A program made the position numbers and the translations under genes. From Lichenifustis flavocetrariae (GTDB lineage Bacteria > Pseudomonadota > Alphaproteobacteria > Rhizobiales > Beijerinckiaceae), in contig NZ_JAMOIM010000002.1 in the NCBI RefSeq assembly GCF_026130545.1, positions 186,001 to 250,000 on the forward strand: a stretch of DNA of 64,000 nt, in the 5' to 3' direction. Position 1 is the stretch's first letter; every line of letters begins with the position of its first letter. Shown in pieces: positions 12,058-22,562 of this stretch. The notes beneath the pieces are model-generated. The model made no database searches. It saw only the letters and a list, made by a program, of their open reading frames with translations, and was not told where the DNA came from.

Positions 12058-12744
12058 ATGAGCCAGGTACGCAGGATCCTGATTGTCGACGACGACGGCG
12101 ATCTTCGATCCTTGCTGGTCGAGCAATTCGATTGCCATGACGAGTTCGAGACGATCGAGGCTGCGACGGCCAGCACTGCCATGGCGTTGGCGGCCGATCA
12201 ACATCCCGACCTCGTGATCATGGATGTCAGCCTCCCGGATATGGATGGCCGCGACGCCGTCGCGGCCATGCGGGAACAAGGATTTAAGAACCCCGTCATC
12301 ATCATAACGGGGCACTCGGGTGATGCGGACGTGGTGCGTGGCCTCGAATCGGGTGCGAACGACTACGTGAGCAAGCCGTTTCGTTTTGCCGTGCTGTTGG
12401 CGCGAATCCGGGCGCATCTTCGCAGCCATGAAAGCAGCGATGATGCTATGTTCCAGATCGGCGATTATAGTTTTCGACCGGGCCTCAAGCATCTCGTGGA
12501 TCACAAGGGGGGCAAGCTGCGGCTCACCGAAAAGGAAACCGCGATTCTTCGGTTCTTGTATCGGGCCGGCGATCAGGTTGTTCCACGGGAGACGCTGCTC
12601 CGGGAGGTTTGGGGCTACAATGCCGCCGTAACCACCCACACACTTGAGACACACATCTACCGGCTACGGCAAAAGATCGAGTCCGATCCAGCCCAGGCCC
12701 AGCTTCTGGTCACGGAGGCGGGAGGCTATCGACTCGTTCCCTGA
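12058..12744 (+). CDS. OmpR-family response regulator
   Basis: Two-component transcription regulator of 228 residues. The receiver domain (about 1-120) has the acidic pocket VDDD (10-13), the phosphoacceptor Asp56 in IMDVSLPDMDG, the switch Thr in IITGHS and the conserved Lys in SKPF. The C-terminal winged helix (about 130-228) shows LTEKETAILRFL, RETLLREVWGY and VETHIYRLRQKI-like sequence ending GGYRLVP. No histidine kinase is adjacent, so it is an orphan. A cNMP-binding gene follows 42 bases downstream. AGGAGG lies upstream of the ATG. Confidence 0.93.
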   Translation: MSQVRRILIVDDDGDLRSLLVEQFDCHDEFETIEAATASTAMALAADQHPDLVIMDVSLPDMDGRDAVAAMREQGFKNPVIIITGHSGDADVVRGLESGANDYVSKPFRFAVLLARIRAHLRSHESSDDAMFQIGDYSFRPGLKHLVDHKGGKLRLTEKETAILRFLYRAGDQVVPRETLLREVWGYNAAVTTHTLETHIYRLRQKIESDPAQAQLLVTEAGGYRLVP

Positions 12745-12786
12745 CGATCCCGTCAGCGTTCATGTGTCCGGAGAAGCACGCGGCCT

Positions 12787-13215
12787 ATGGCACTCGGTCA
12801 AGACATCGAACGGCTTGCCCAGATTCCGTTGCTGCGAGTCATGGAACCGGATGCGCTGCGTCTTCTCGCCTTTGCCGGAGAAACCCGCATCGTTCTGGCC
12901 GATACGGCTCTGTTCCAACAAGGAGAAAAGAGCAATGGCGGCTACCTTGTCCTCAGCGGTTCGTTTCTTCTGCACGATCGAGACGGGCAGGGACCCCGCT
13001 TCGGGCCGGGAACGCTGCTCGGAGAGGCGGCTCTCTTGCGCGAAACGGTCCATGAGCGGAGCGCGGTCGCCGAGGAAACCTCGACCGTCTTCAAGGTGCC
13101 GCGTACGACGATGCTGCGGGTCCTGGAAGAACATCCAGTTTCGGCACAGCGCCTCCTTGGCTTTCTGGCGCAGCGTTTGAATCGTGCCTTGGTGCTTCCC
13201 GCTGGTGACGCCTGA
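12787..13215 (+). CDS. Cyclic nucleotide-binding domain protein (no DNA-binding domain)
   Basis: A 142-residue protein made almost wholly of a Crp-type cNMP-binding beta-roll. The phosphate-binding cassette is recognisable as GEAALLRET...RSAVA (about residues 79-95), with the arginine that contacts the cyclic phosphate in CRP. There is no helix-turn-helix after the C-helix, so it is not a complete Crp/Fnr regulator. Such stand-alone domains act as ligand sensors or protein-interaction modules. It follows the response regulator by 42 bases and may be co-transcribed with it. Confidence 0.8.
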   Translation: MALGQDIERLAQIPLLRVMEPDALRLLAFAGETRIVLADTALFQQGEKSNGGYLVLSGSFLLHDRDGQGPRFGPGTLLGEAALLRETVHERSAVAEETSTVFKVPRTTMLRVLEEHPVSAQRLLGFLAQRLNRALVLPAGDA

Positions 13216-13233
13216 GTTATAGCGAACACTCTG

Positions 13234-13249
13234 CCGCCAACCGGCGGTT
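13234..13249 (+). terminator. Small hairpin after the cNMP gene
   Basis: CCGCC-AACC-GGCGG followed by two T lies between two convergent genes. The stem is short and the T-run is weak. Confidence 0.3.
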
Positions 13250-13273
13250 CGACGTCAATGCCCGGCGCAAAGA

Positions 13274-14089
13274 TCAAAGCTGCAGTGTCGCAAGGACCGG
13301 CACGTGATCGGACGGGCGATCCCAGCCGCGCGCTTCCTTGATCACCCGGATGTCGTCAACCGCCGCGCCGAGATCCTGGCTGACCCACACATGATCCAGA
13401 CGCCGGCCCTTGTCGGCGGCAGCCCAATCGGGCGAGCGGTAGCTCCACCATGTATAGAGCTTCTGTTCGGCCGGGATGCACTGGCGCATGGCATCGATCC
13501 AGGCGCCGGCCCGCATCACGCGGCCGAACCGTTCGACTTCGACCGGCGTGTGGCTGACCACGGACAGAAGCGCCTTGTGGCTCCAGACATCGGTTTCGAG
13601 CGGAGCGATATTGAGGTCGCCGACCAGGACCGCCCGCTGCGAGCGCAGTGTGCCGTTGCCGGGCGCGGCCTCCATGCAGTCAAGAAAATGGAGCTTGTGG
13701 GCAAATTTATCGTTGATCTCCGGATCAGGCTCGTCGCCACCCGCCGGGACGTAGAAATTATGGATGGTCAGGCCGCTTGCTGAACCGGCTGCCTCTCCCA
13801 ACGTGACGGCGAGATGCCGCGAGTGTCCATGCCGGCAGAACAGCCCCCTCTCGACGGACGCGATCGGCAAACGCGAGAGCACGGCCACGCCATGGTAGCC
13901 CTTCTGGCCATTGACCACGATATGTTCGTAGCCCAGGGCCCGCAGATCTGCCGTCGGAAACTGATCGTCCGGACATTTGGTCTCCTGCAGGCACACGATG
14001 TCCGGCTGATATTCGCCGATGAAACGTCGGACGATCGGCAGGCGCAGGCGAACGGAGTTGATGTTCCACGTGGCAAGTGTCAGCGGCAC
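13274..14089 (-). CDS. xth: Exodeoxyribonuclease III (first of two paralogs)
   Basis: AP endonuclease/3'-5' exonuclease of the EEP superfamily acting in base-excision repair. The start of the fold is LATWNINSVRLRL, followed by DIVCLQETKC (metal-binding Glu), VGDLNIAPLETDVW (catalytic Asp and Asn) and PSDHVPVLATL (catalytic His) at the C-terminus. The start is taken at GTG 14089 (VPLTLATWN), where family homology begins; an in-frame start at 14260 adds 57 residues of low-complexity sequence. It is 271 residues. A second member lies at 34704-35480. Confidence 0.93.
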   Translation of the reverse strand: MPLTLATWNINSVRLRLPIVRRFIGEYQPDIVCLQETKCPDDQFPTADLRALGYEHIVVNGQKGYHGVAVLSRLPIASVERGLFCRHGHSRHLAVTLGEAAGSASGLTIHNFYVPAGGDEPDPEINDKFAHKLHFLDCMEAAPGNGTLRSQRAVLVGDLNIAPLETDVWSHKALLSVVSHTPVEVERFGRVMRAGAWIDAMRQCIPAEQKLYTWWSYRSPDWAAADKGRRLDHVWVSQDLGAAVDDIRVIKEARGWDRPSDHVPVLATLQL

Positions 14090-14341
14090 GAAAGGCTCAT
14101 GGTCGGATCGGGAAAGCTGGCACTTGGCATCCTGCGCCTCCCGCAGGCAAGCGAATTGCACGCCGCCAGGGTTGATCTCCGGAACGGGCGGAAGCGGGCC
14201 AGTCCTTGCTTCACCGCTCCCGCGGACGACGCTCTCAACTCGTGGCCGCTCGAAAGCCACTGGGCTCGCGTTGTGGTCCTTCCCTGCGATTAAACGCTGG
14301 AGAAGCGGGATGCAGACGCGGGATTGTCGTGCCTCTGGCTT

Positions 14342-15805
14342 CTAAACCGGTTCCGGGACACTCGCGCGACGCTTGATCCGGATTGCCCATCGCGCCGCCT
14401 CGGCTCGGATCGTTCCGACATCCAATGCAAACAACAATGCCCCATAGAGACAGGGGCCGATGGACGCGGCGAGGATTAATGAAAGTATGGGCGAAGGGAT
14501 CGCGCGCATTGGCCACAGCCCGACGGACGTGACTGCCGCTGCGACAAGGATTCCCACGATGTCTCCAAATGGCGGACGAACGGCTGGCGTTCGCATGGCC
14601 AAGCCAAGCAAGATGACAAACCCGACGGCGAGACTTGCGGAATGCAGGGCCGCGATCCCGATCGGCCCGGCTCCAACGGGCATCAACAGCAGCCCCGCGC
14701 CATCGACCGCCGCCGACACTAAGGCGGCGCCGACGATCGGGGCTGTGCGATGCGCGATCTGGAACACCGGGTTCACGGCGAATTGGCCCAGACAGAATAA
14801 GAGGATGCCAGGGAGAATGGTTAGGCCGAGCGGCACGAAATCGCTGCGAAACCGAGCAGGAACGATCAAAGCCACGAAGGCCGGCAGGGTGAGCGCAAAA
14901 CCGACCGCCAACAGGACGAGCACGGCAGACACGGTCACCATATTGACTCGCAGCTGGCGTTCGGCCGCCGCATGCCCCTCCGTTGCTTCGGCCCGCACCG
15001 CCAACTGAAAGACGAAGACATCGACGGCCGCGCCCATGGCGAGCAGCAAACGAAGCGCGATATCGGTGGCGAGCGACAATTGTCCGGCGGACGCATAGCC
15101 GAAGTGAGACGCGGCCGCGCTGCGGTTACACAGCAACATTGTTTGGAAGACGACGTTGGCGACCACCACGGGCACACCGTAAGACGCAAAGCGACGCAGC
15201 AGCGCGGACTCGGCACGGGCGCCCGGCGGATCGAGCAGTTTGGACCGCACCGGAAGTGTCGCGAGCAGGATGCCACCTGCCTGCGCGGCGAGAACAAGAG
15301 CCGGATCCTCAGTGAGCAGCGCGGCTCCGAGCGCAAAGGCGAGGCCCAAGACGCCCTTGCCAATCACCAGAACCGCATAGTCCCGGTCTTTGAAACGGGC
15401 CCGCGCAAGCGCCGCCTGAAAGTCGAAGGCTCCGTTGGCGATCCCGGTCACCGCGACGGCGATCACCAAGCCGCGCGTCAGGAACGGATCAATCCCGACA
15501 CAGATCACCAAGGCGGTCCCACAGAGCACTAACAGCGTCAACCCGCGATACGCGAAGTCGAGCGTCGGCCGCAAGGCGGGGGAGAGTAAGCGTTGCGGCT
15601 CGCCGTAGAACCGCGTCGTCGAAAGCCGCAGCCAATCGAACAATCCCGTCGCAATCAGCGCCCCGGCTGAGGCCGCGACCGCGAAGTGCCCATATCCGGC
15701 CGGACCGAGCACGGCCGCGATCGACAGGCCGACCGCGAAATTGAGCCCGGCATTCAGCAGGAAGGTGATGACTGTCCGCATGACGCCCGTGCGAGAGACG
15801 GGCAC
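14342..15805 (-). CDS. Oligosaccharide flippase family membrane protein (MOP/Wzx-like)
   Basis: Polytopic inner-membrane protein of 487 residues with about 12-14 hydrophobic helices and the N-terminal pattern of polysaccharide exporters (FLLNAGLNFAVGLSIAAVLGPAGYGHFAVA). This family flips lipid-linked sugars in capsule, exopolysaccharide or O-antigen assembly. No glycosyltransferase is adjacent, so the substrate is unknown. The start used is GTG at 15805; ATG at 15781 is an alternative eight residues later. Neither has a strong ribosome site. It ends about 250 bases upstream of the exonuclease gene. Confidence 0.82.
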   Translation of the reverse strand: MPVSRTGVMRTVITFLLNAGLNFAVGLSIAAVLGPAGYGHFAVAASAGALIATGLFDWLRLSTTRFYGEPQRLLSPALRPTLDFAYRGLTLLVLCGTALVICVGIDPFLTRGLVIAVAVTGIANGAFDFQAALARARFKDRDYAVLVIGKGVLGLAFALGAALLTEDPALVLAAQAGGILLATLPVRSKLLDPPGARAESALLRRFASYGVPVVVANVVFQTMLLCNRSAAASHFGYASAGQLSLATDIALRLLLAMGAAVDVFVFQLAVRAEATEGHAAAERQLRVNMVTVSAVLVLLAVGFALTLPAFVALIVPARFRSDFVPLGLTILPGILLFCLGQFAVNPVFQIAHRTAPIVGAALVSAAVDGAGLLLMPVGAGPIGIAALHSASLAVGFVILLGLAMRTPAVRPPFGDIVGILVAAAVTSVGLWPMRAIPSPILSLILAASIGPCLYGALLFALDVGTIRAEAARWAIRIKRRASVPEPV

Positions 15806-15848
15806 ATGCTAGCCGGGAGGATTGAAGGGAGGGTTACCGGCCAACTTA

Positions 15849-16532
15849 TCAGTTGCGCGAGTTGAGCATCCGCTCCGATGAGATACGAAATAGCGCGGGA
15901 TCGGGCTTGCTGGCGAGGTCCATGTCGTTCAGCGAGACCATCGTTTCATAGCCTTGCGGGTCGGTGATGGTCCACTGACGCAGCGCGAAGGGCTCGATCG
16001 AAAACGTCAGACGGATCCGTGACGTTCCGCCGAAGGTCTGATGATCCTCGATCAGGATCGATGCATCCTTGGCATCGCTTGTGACATCGATGATCTGCGC
16101 ATCTTGAGCCAGATCGATATGGTCTTTCAGCAGAAACTTCAGCGGGGTTTGGGCGATGAAGTAGAGGTCCTGCGTGTGAAGCTTGCGATCGATCACGGCC
16201 ACCGAGGTCCCATCGGCAATGACTTCGAGGGTTGCGGGCGGTGCGTAGGTGAATCGCATCTTACCCGGCCGGTCGACGTAGAGCTTGCCGTCTGTCCTGC
16301 GTCCATCCCCCCCGATCTGCGTGAAGTCCGCCTGCATCGTGCCGGCGGTGTTAAAGTATTCGTCAGCCTTGGTAATTACGTCTTCTGGGCTCAGAGAGGG
16401 TGCGGTTACGGGTGCGGTTTTGGTCGAAGCGGCCTTGCGCGCCGGCTGCAGTTGCAGCGGTCCAGTTTCCGCCGATGCCGCCAGGGGGATCACTGCAAAA
16501 GCAAGAACGGCAGCTAGCAAGCGGGTGGTCAT
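15849..16532 (-). CDS. LolA-like outer membrane lipoprotein carrier protein
   Basis: Periplasmic carrier that shuttles lipoproteins from the LolCDE complex to the outer membrane. The 227-residue product has a cleavable signal peptide (MTTRLLAAVLAFAVIPLAASAE), then a Pro/Thr/Lys-rich linker. The LolA fold is visible in TMQADFTQIGGDGRRTDGKLYVDRPGKMRF and YAPPATLEVIADGTSVAVIDR. The C-terminal segment LRQWTITDPQGYETMVSLNDM is also characteristic. The start at the second Met matches the signal peptide. It lies just downstream of ftsK on the same strand, a common alphaproteobacterial arrangement. Confidence 0.88.
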   Translation of the reverse strand: MTTRLLAAVLAFAVIPLAASAETGPLQLQPARKAASTKTAPVTAPSLSPEDVITKADEYFNTAGTMQADFTQIGGDGRRTDGKLYVDRPGKMRFTYAPPATLEVIADGTSVAVIDRKLHTQDLYFIAQTPLKFLLKDHIDLAQDAQIIDVTSDAKDASILIEDHQTFGGTSRIRLTFSIEPFALRQWTITDPQGYETMVSLNDMDLASKPDPALFRISSERMLNSRN

Positions 16533-16647
16533 TCGCAGCGAATCTTTCCGTGTCAGAAGCATTTCACGCGTTAGTCATGGGGTGTGGCCATTGTGAGACG
16601 GCACGGCTCAACTGGTCCCTCCATTGGCGAATAAAGAGGCATTCGCC

Positions 16648-19323
16648 TCATCTCATATCGTCATCCTCGCCTTCGTAGCTTCCACGCCGATCGGGCTCGA
16701 CCAGGATCTCGCGCTTGCCGGCGTGGTTGGATGCTCCGACAAGGCCCTCACGTTCCATACGCTCGACGAGTGAGGCTGCCTTGTTGTAGCCGATCTGCAA
16801 CCGGCGCTGGATGTAGGACGTCGAGCACTTCTTGTCGCGGAGAACGACGCGGACAGCCTGGTCGTAGAGATCGCCCGACTCGTCGCCGAACCCACCCTTG
16901 TCGATAACGGCTTGATCCTGCTCGGCCTCGTCTTCGCCGTCGAGATCAACCGTCACCACGTCGAGATAGTCGGGATGCCCTTGCGACTTCAGGTGCAGCA
17001 CGACCTTTTCCACTTCGCCGTCCGACACGAACGGACCATGGACACGCGAAATGCGTCCGCCGCCCGCCATATACAGCATGTCGCCCTGGCCAAGCAGTTG
17101 CTCGGCACCTTGCTCACCGAGAATGGTGCGCGAGTCGATCTTGCTGGTCACCTGGAAGGAGATGCGGGTCGGGAAATTCGCCTTGATGGTGCCGGTGATG
17201 ACATCCACGGACGGCCGCTGGGTCGCCATGATGAGATGGATGCCGGCCGCGCGCGCCATCTGGGCGAGGCGCTGGATGGCGCCTTCGATCTCCTTGCCGG
17301 CCACCATCATCAGGTCGGCCATCTCGTCGACCACCACCACGATGTAGGGGAGGAGCGCGAGATCCATGGTTTCGTGCTCGTAGACCGCCTCGCCGGTTTC
17401 CTTGTCGTAGCCGGTCTGGACCGTGCGGGTGATCACCTCGCCTCGTTCGGCCGCCTCCGTGACACGGGCGTTGAAGCCGTCGATATTGCGGACGCCCACC
17501 TTCGACATCTTCTTGTAGCGGTCCTCCATCTCGCGAACCGCCCATTTCAGGGCGATCACGGCCTTCTTCGGGTCGGTGACGACTGGCGTGAGGAGATGCG
17601 GAATGCCGTCGTAGATCGAGAGTTCCAGCATCTTCGGGTCGACCATGATCAGGCGACACTCTTCCGGCTTCATGCGGTAGAGCAACGACAGGATCATGGT
17701 GTTGATGGCGACGGACTTGCCGGAGCCGGTCGTGCCGGCGACCAAGAGATGCGGCATGCGGGCGAGATCGACGATGACGGGCTCGCCGCCGATCGTCTTG
17801 CCGAGAGCGATCGCGAGCTTGTGCTTCGATTCGCCAAACTCCTCGGAGCCGATCAATTCGCGCAGAAACACGGTTTCGCGCCGCTGGTTCGGGAGTTCGA
17901 TGCCGATCACGTTGCGACCCTGAACCACCGCCACGCGGGCCGAGACGGCCGACATGGAGCGAGCGATATCGTCCGCCAAGCCAATCACCCGTGAAGATTT
18001 GATGCCCGGCGCAGGTTCCAGTTCGTACAGCGTCACCACTGGCCCGGGGCGGACGTTGATGATCTCGCCGCGCACCCCGAAATCTTCGAGAACCCCTTCA
18101 AGCAGGCGCGCATTCTGTTCCAGCGCATCTTCCGAAATGCCCGAATGCTGCTTCCGCGGCTCCGCCAACACCGTGACCGGCGGCATCTGAAACGAAGCCG
18201 AGTCCCAGCCGGGCTCGCGGTCCCAGTCGGGCGCATCCGGCTTGGGAGGCCGGATCGGCATCGTCACCCGTTTGCTCAAGGGAACCGACCCCTGAGCGTT
18301 CGTATCGCGTGGATCGGCCTTCGCCCGGCCCTTGCCACCCGGCCGCTGTGGGGTCTCGGGCATGGCGGCGCGGCGAAGATCTAAGGCCTCGTCGAAAATG
18401 GGCTCCAGGCGGCCGTCGTCTGCGAGAGCCTCGCCACGTGCGGCGCGCGCAGCGGGATCTTCGAAGTCCGCGAAAGGCGATTTCGCCGCATCGTCCTTGC
18501 CGAGCCAGGGAGCAAAGCGACCGTCAGACTCCGAAGCCGATGCTTCGCGCCGACGAAAAGATCGCATTAGGGCATCCCGTGCGGTCATTCCGAGTTGAAC
18601 GAGGCCTCCCAGAGCCATGAGAGCGAAGCCCGGTTCGCCTGCCTCGTCCGATTCCTGACGCTGCGGAGCGTCACGCGCCTCGGGAACCCACCGATACGCC
18701 GCACCTCTCTCGCCGTCGTCAACGTCTTCCTTGAGGCCGAAGCCCGCCGATGCAGTCAGGGTCAGGATCGCGGTGCCGGCGAAAAACAGGCCCACCATCA
18801 TGCGTCCTGGCTCGGATGCCCCGACGATGCGGCGCGGCAGGGCCAGCAGCGCGTCTCCCATGACGCCACCCAGTCCCGTCGGCAGAGGCCAGCGGTCCGT
18901 GGGCGGCAACAGCGACACGAGAGCCGCTGCTGCGGCCGTTCCAACCAGCAGGAGGACGAGTCTGGTCTTGACGTGGTGCAAGCGGCGGCGGGTCAGCAAG
19001 CTCCAGCCCCAACACGCGATCGGCGTCAGGAGAGCCACGACCGCCACGCCGAACAACTGCATGACCATATCGGCGCAGATGGCCCCGGTTGACCCGAGAA
19101 GATTGTGAACAGGCCCGTCCGACGCATGATTCCAGCTCGGATCATTGATGGACCAGGTCGCCAGCGAGAGACTGATCGCCCCGATCGACCCGACGACGAG
19201 CAAACCGAGGGCCTCAGCCGCGCGGCGCGCGAGGAACTCGCGTGCACCGTCGGATAAAAAGTCGACCGGCGAGAATGTGCCTGCGCGCATGAGCCTTTCC
19301 GCCACGCCGAACGAACGTCGCAT
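16648..19323 (-). CDS. ftsK: DNA translocase FtsK
   Basis: Septal DNA pump that clears the chromosome dimer-resolution region during division. Four N-terminal TM helices lie within about residues 35-200, followed by a charged, shorter-than-E. coli linker and the RecA-like motor. The motor shows Walker [10 protein letters not shown] and Walker [12 protein letters not shown]. The C-terminal gamma winged helix that reads KOPS sites is intact ([25 protein letters not shown]). The length of 891 residues is usual for Rhizobiales FtsK. It precedes the LolA-like gene. Confidence 0.97.
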   Translation of the reverse strand: MRRSFGVAERLMRAGTFSPVDFLSDGAREFLARRAAEALGLLVVGSIGAISLSLATWSINDPSWNHASDGPVHNLLGSTGAICADMVMQLFGVAVVALLTPIACWGWSLLTRRRLHHVKTRLVLLLVGTAAAAALVSLLPPTDRWPLPTGLGGVMGDALLALPRRIVGASEPGRMMVGLFFAGTAILTLTASAGFGLKEDVDDGERGAAYRWVPEARDAPQRQESDEAGEPGFALMALGGLVQLGMTARDALMRSFRRREASASESDGRFAPWLGKDDAAKSPFADFEDPAARAARGEALADDGRLEPIFDEALDLRRAAMPETPQRPGGKGRAKADPRDTNAQGSVPLSKRVTMPIRPPKPDAPDWDREPGWDSASFQMPPVTVLAEPRKQHSGISEDALEQNARLLEGVLEDFGVRGEIINVRPGPVVTLYELEPAPGIKSSRVIGLADDIARSMSAVSARVAVVQGRNVIGIELPNQRRETVFLRELIGSEEFGESKHKLAIALGKTIGGEPVIVDLARMPHLLVAGTTGSGKSVAINTMILSLLYRMKPEECRLIMVDPKMLELSIYDGIPHLLTPVVTDPKKAVIALKWAVREMEDRYKKMSKVGVRNIDGFNARVTEAAERGEVITRTVQTGYDKETGEAVYEHETMDLALLPYIVVVVDEMADLMMVAGKEIEGAIQRLAQMARAAGIHLIMATQRPSVDVITGTIKANFPTRISFQVTSKIDSRTILGEQGAEQLLGQGDMLYMAGGGRISRVHGPFVSDGEVEKVVLHLKSQGHPDYLDVVTVDLDGEDEAEQDQAVIDKGGFGDESGDLYDQAVRVVLRDKKCSTSYIQRRLQIGYNKAASLVERMEREGLVGASNHAGKREILVEPDRRGSYEGEDDDMR

Positions 19324-19462
19324 CGCCGGCTAGCGACGCCGGGCGGACACAGGGTAAAATTAGGTTGTGAAGGTTAACGAGACGTGGACCGCACGGCATC
19401 AACGCTTCGATTTTCGCGTCCGATCCCGCTTTGTCACACCGAACAGCCGTTGCGGACGTTCA

Positions 19463-19491
19463 AACGAAAGCGGCGCTCAACAGAGCGCCGC
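19463..19491 (-). terminator. Rho-independent terminator of glnK-amtB
   Basis: On the minus strand a 9-bp GC-rich stem (GCGGCGCTC / GAGCGCCGC, loop TGTT) is followed by TTTCGTT. It lies about 35 bases beyond the amtB stop codon. Confidence 0.8.
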
Positions 19492-19523
19492 CATCACTTC
19501 ATGTGCTTTTGAGATATGAAGGA

Positions 19524-21044
19524 TCAGTAGTTGTAGGCGCGCTCGCTGTGCTCTGCGATGTCGAGGCCTTCGCGTTCCTTCTCAGGCGACACACGCAGCC
19601 CGATCACCAGGTCGACGAGCTTATACAGGATCGCCGAGCCCACGCCCGACCAGACGAGCGTCGCAAGGACACCCTTGCCCTGGGCGATCATCTGGGTCGC
19701 CATGTCGTAGGTGCCCGTATTGCCGTTGGCATATTGCGTGTAGTCGGTCAGGCCTGTGCCGCCGAAATAGGGCGCCACCAGGATGCCGGTACCGAGGGCG
19801 CCGATGATCCCGCCAATGCAGTGAACGCCAAAGACGTCAAGTGCATCGTCGTAGCCGAGCTTGTTCTTCACCACCGAGACGAAGAAGATGCAGACTGGGC
19901 TGACGACAAGTCCGAGAATGATCGAACCCATGGGACCCGCGAAGCCGCAGGCTGGCGTGATCGCCACGAGACCGGCAACGGCACCGGAGGCCATGCCGAG
20001 CATGGAAGGTTTACCCTTCACGGCCCATTCCACGAACAACCATGACAGTGTCGCAGCCGAGGTCGCCACCATCGTGTTCACGAAAGCGAGGGCTGTGCCG
20101 CCATTGGCTTCCAGATTGGAACCCGCGTTGAAGCCGAACCAGCCGACCCACAGGAGCGAAGCGCCGATCATGGTCATGGTGAGCGAATGCGGGGGCATCG
20201 GCTCGCGCGGATAACCGATCCGCTTGCCTATGATGATGCACCCGACGAGGCCGGCAATACCGGCATCGATATGCACGACGGTACCACCCGCGAAGTCGAG
20301 AGCGCCAGCTTGAGCCAGCCAACCGGTTCCAGCCATCAAAGCATCAAGCTTGCCTTGGGCGGCCGTCTTCGCGTCCCCGGTCGCAGCCGCGACGGCCTTG
20401 GCGGCATTCGCGATGTCGTCCGGAGCCGCCACGTACCAAACCCAATGCGCGATCGGGAAGTAGATGAAGGTCGACCAAAGGACGATGAAGACGATCAGCG
20501 CCGAGAACTTGATCCTCTCCGCGAAGGCGCCGACGATCAGGGCTGGCGTGATCATCGCGAAGGTCATCTGGAACACCATATAGACGAGTTCCGGGATGAC
20601 CACGCCGTTCGAGAACGTCGCCGCATTCGAGGACGGGGTGACCCCGGACAGGAAGGCTTTACCGAAACCACCGATATAAGCCGTCCAGGCACCGCCGTCG
20701 CCAAAGGCCAGCGAGTAGCCATAAACAGCCCAGATCACGCCGAGCAGCGCCACGATCATGAAGACCTGGCTCAGCACGGACAGCATGTTCTTCGTGCGGA
20801 CGAGACCGCCGTAGAACAGGGCCAGTCCGGGAATGGACATCATCAGAACCAAGAGCGACGAGACGAGCATCCAGGCCGTGTCGCCCTTGTTCGGAACCGG
20901 TGCTGCCGCCGCTGCCGCAGCAGCGGCATCTGGCTGTGGCGCCGGTGTTTGCGCATAGGCGGCACCGGCTGCCAAAAGGGCCAGCGAGACAAGGCCTATT
21001 CCCACGCCCCATCGCATCCGCGAGGACGTCTTCATCAACTGCAT
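19524..21044 (-). CDS. amtB: Ammonium transporter
   Basis: Trimeric inner-membrane ammonium channel. A signal-peptide-like N-terminus ending AAYAQ is followed by an Ala/Pro-rich stretch and then 11 TM helices beginning at about residue 57 (WMLVSSLLVLMMSIPGLALFYGGLVR). The pore histidine region is FIYFPIAHWVWY, and the second conserved block is GWFGFNAGSN. It is 506 residues, long because of the Ala-rich N-terminus and an Ala/Lys-rich insertion at about residues 215-240 (NAAKAVAAATGDAKTAAQGK). It lies 41 bases downstream of glnK, the classic pair in which GlnK blocks the channel. Confidence 0.97.
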   Translation of the reverse strand: MQLMKTSSRMRWGVGIGLVSLALLAAGAAYAQTPAPQPDAAAAAAAAAPVPNKGDTAWMLVSSLLVLMMSIPGLALFYGGLVRTKNMLSVLSQVFMIVALLGVIWAVYGYSLAFGDGGAWTAYIGGFGKAFLSGVTPSSNAATFSNGVVIPELVYMVFQMTFAMITPALIVGAFAERIKFSALIVFIVLWSTFIYFPIAHWVWYVAAPDDIANAAKAVAAATGDAKTAAQGKLDALMAGTGWLAQAGALDFAGGTVVHIDAGIAGLVGCIIIGKRIGYPREPMPPHSLTMTMIGASLLWVGWFGFNAGSNLEANGGTALAFVNTMVATSAATLSWLFVEWAVKGKPSMLGMASGAVAGLVAITPACGFAGPMGSIILGLVVSPVCIFFVSVVKNKLGYDDALDVFGVHCIGGIIGALGTGILVAPYFGGTGLTDYTQYANGNTGTYDMATQMIAQGKGVLATLVWSGVGSAILYKLVDLVIGLRVSPEKEREGLDIAEHSERAYNY

Positions 21045-21085
21045 GTTGTTACTCCGGGGATACTTTGTTCGATTGTGTCGAAGGG

Positions 21086-21533
<448 letters not shown>

Positions 21534-21644
21534 CCGAGATGTCGCGGATTTGACGGCGTTCCGCCACACTTCCGTAATGAAGGTGCGGCAACGGCCTAAT
21601 GGCTAAGCTTTGTGCCTATGAAAGAGGCAATTTCGAGCACCCTC

Positions 21645-22505
21645 TCACCGCTCGCGGATGAGGCCTTCCTGCGCCACGGAGGCCACGAGCGTGCCGTCGA
21701 CCGCGTAGATCAACCCCCGGGTGAACCCACGCGCACCCTGCGACGTCGGGCTGTCTTGGGCGTAGAGCAACCAGTCGTCCGCCCTGAACGGGCGGTGGAA
21801 CCACAAGGCATGGTCGAGACTGGCGACTTGCAAATCCGGTTCGAAAATCGAGCGCCGGTGCGCCACAAGCGCGGTGTCGAGCAGCGTCATATCGGACAGG
21901 TAGGCGAGCGCGGCGCGATGGAGTGCGGGATCGTCGTCTAGTTGACCGTTCATCCGCATCCAAATGCGTTGGATAGGCTTTGCGGGCACATCGGCGTCGG
22001 CTTCGTAGCGCGTCAGGTCGACGGGGCGAAGTTCCAAAGGCCGCTCCCTCTCGAGGTAGCGGCGGACCGCTGCCGGCAAGCGGGCCCCATACGTCCGCAG
22101 CAGTTCGGTCTCGCTTGGTAGATCGTCCGGCATCGGGACCAAAGGCATCGGCATGGCGTGATCCAGTCCGACCTCTCCGGTTTGAAACGAAGCCGCCAGT
22201 GTGAAGATGGGGCGGCCGTGCTGGATCGCCGTACAGCGCCGGGTCGCAAAACTGTGGCCGTCACGGAGGCGATCGACTTCATAGACGATCGGAGTCGTTG
22301 GATCGCCGGGCAGAAGAAAGTAGCCGTGCAGCGAATGGGGAGGACGTTCCGGAGCCGTGCGGCTGCAAGCCACAAGCGCCTGCGAGATCACGAGGCCACC
22401 AAAGACACGTTGCCAACCCACCTGAGGGCTGCGGCCGCGATAGATGTTGTCTTCCAGCTGCTCGAGATCGAGGATCCCGACAAGGTCCGCGACGGAAAAA
22501 GACAT
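21645..22505 (-). CDS. tesB: Acyl-CoA thioesterase II
   Basis: Double-hotdog thioesterase hydrolysing medium- and long-chain acyl-CoA to free acid. Its 286 residues match TesB length. Family blocks include NIYRGRSPQVGWQRVFGGLVISQALVA at the N-terminus, YFLLPGDPTTPIVYEVDRLRDGHSFATRRC and ASLDHALWFHRPFRADDWLLY. The final GLIYAVDGTLVASVAQEGLIR carries the catalytic Gln region. The gene stands alone, with the DUF1476 gene upstream on the same strand. Confidence 0.93.
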   Translation of the reverse strand: MSFSVADLVGILDLEQLEDNIYRGRSPQVGWQRVFGGLVISQALVACSRTAPERPPHSLHGYFLLPGDPTTPIVYEVDRLRDGHSFATRRCTAIQHGRPIFTLAASFQTGEVGLDHAMPMPLVPMPDDLPSETELLRTYGARLPAAVRRYLERERPLELRPVDLTRYEADADVPAKPIQRIWMRMNGQLDDDPALHRAALAYLSDMTLLDTALVAHRRSIFEPDLQVASLDHALWFHRPFRADDWLLYAQDSPTSQGARGFTRGLIYAVDGTLVASVAQEGLIRER

Positions 22506-22562
22506 TGTCAGAGCCCCGCATGAACCTGAGAGCGACGCGGATGGCGCGACCGCATGGTCCTG

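Noticed and set aside
16912..17994. 360-codon plus-strand frame opposite ftsK
   Set aside because: His/Asp/Gly-rich antisense artefact over the conserved FtsK motor; no family features.
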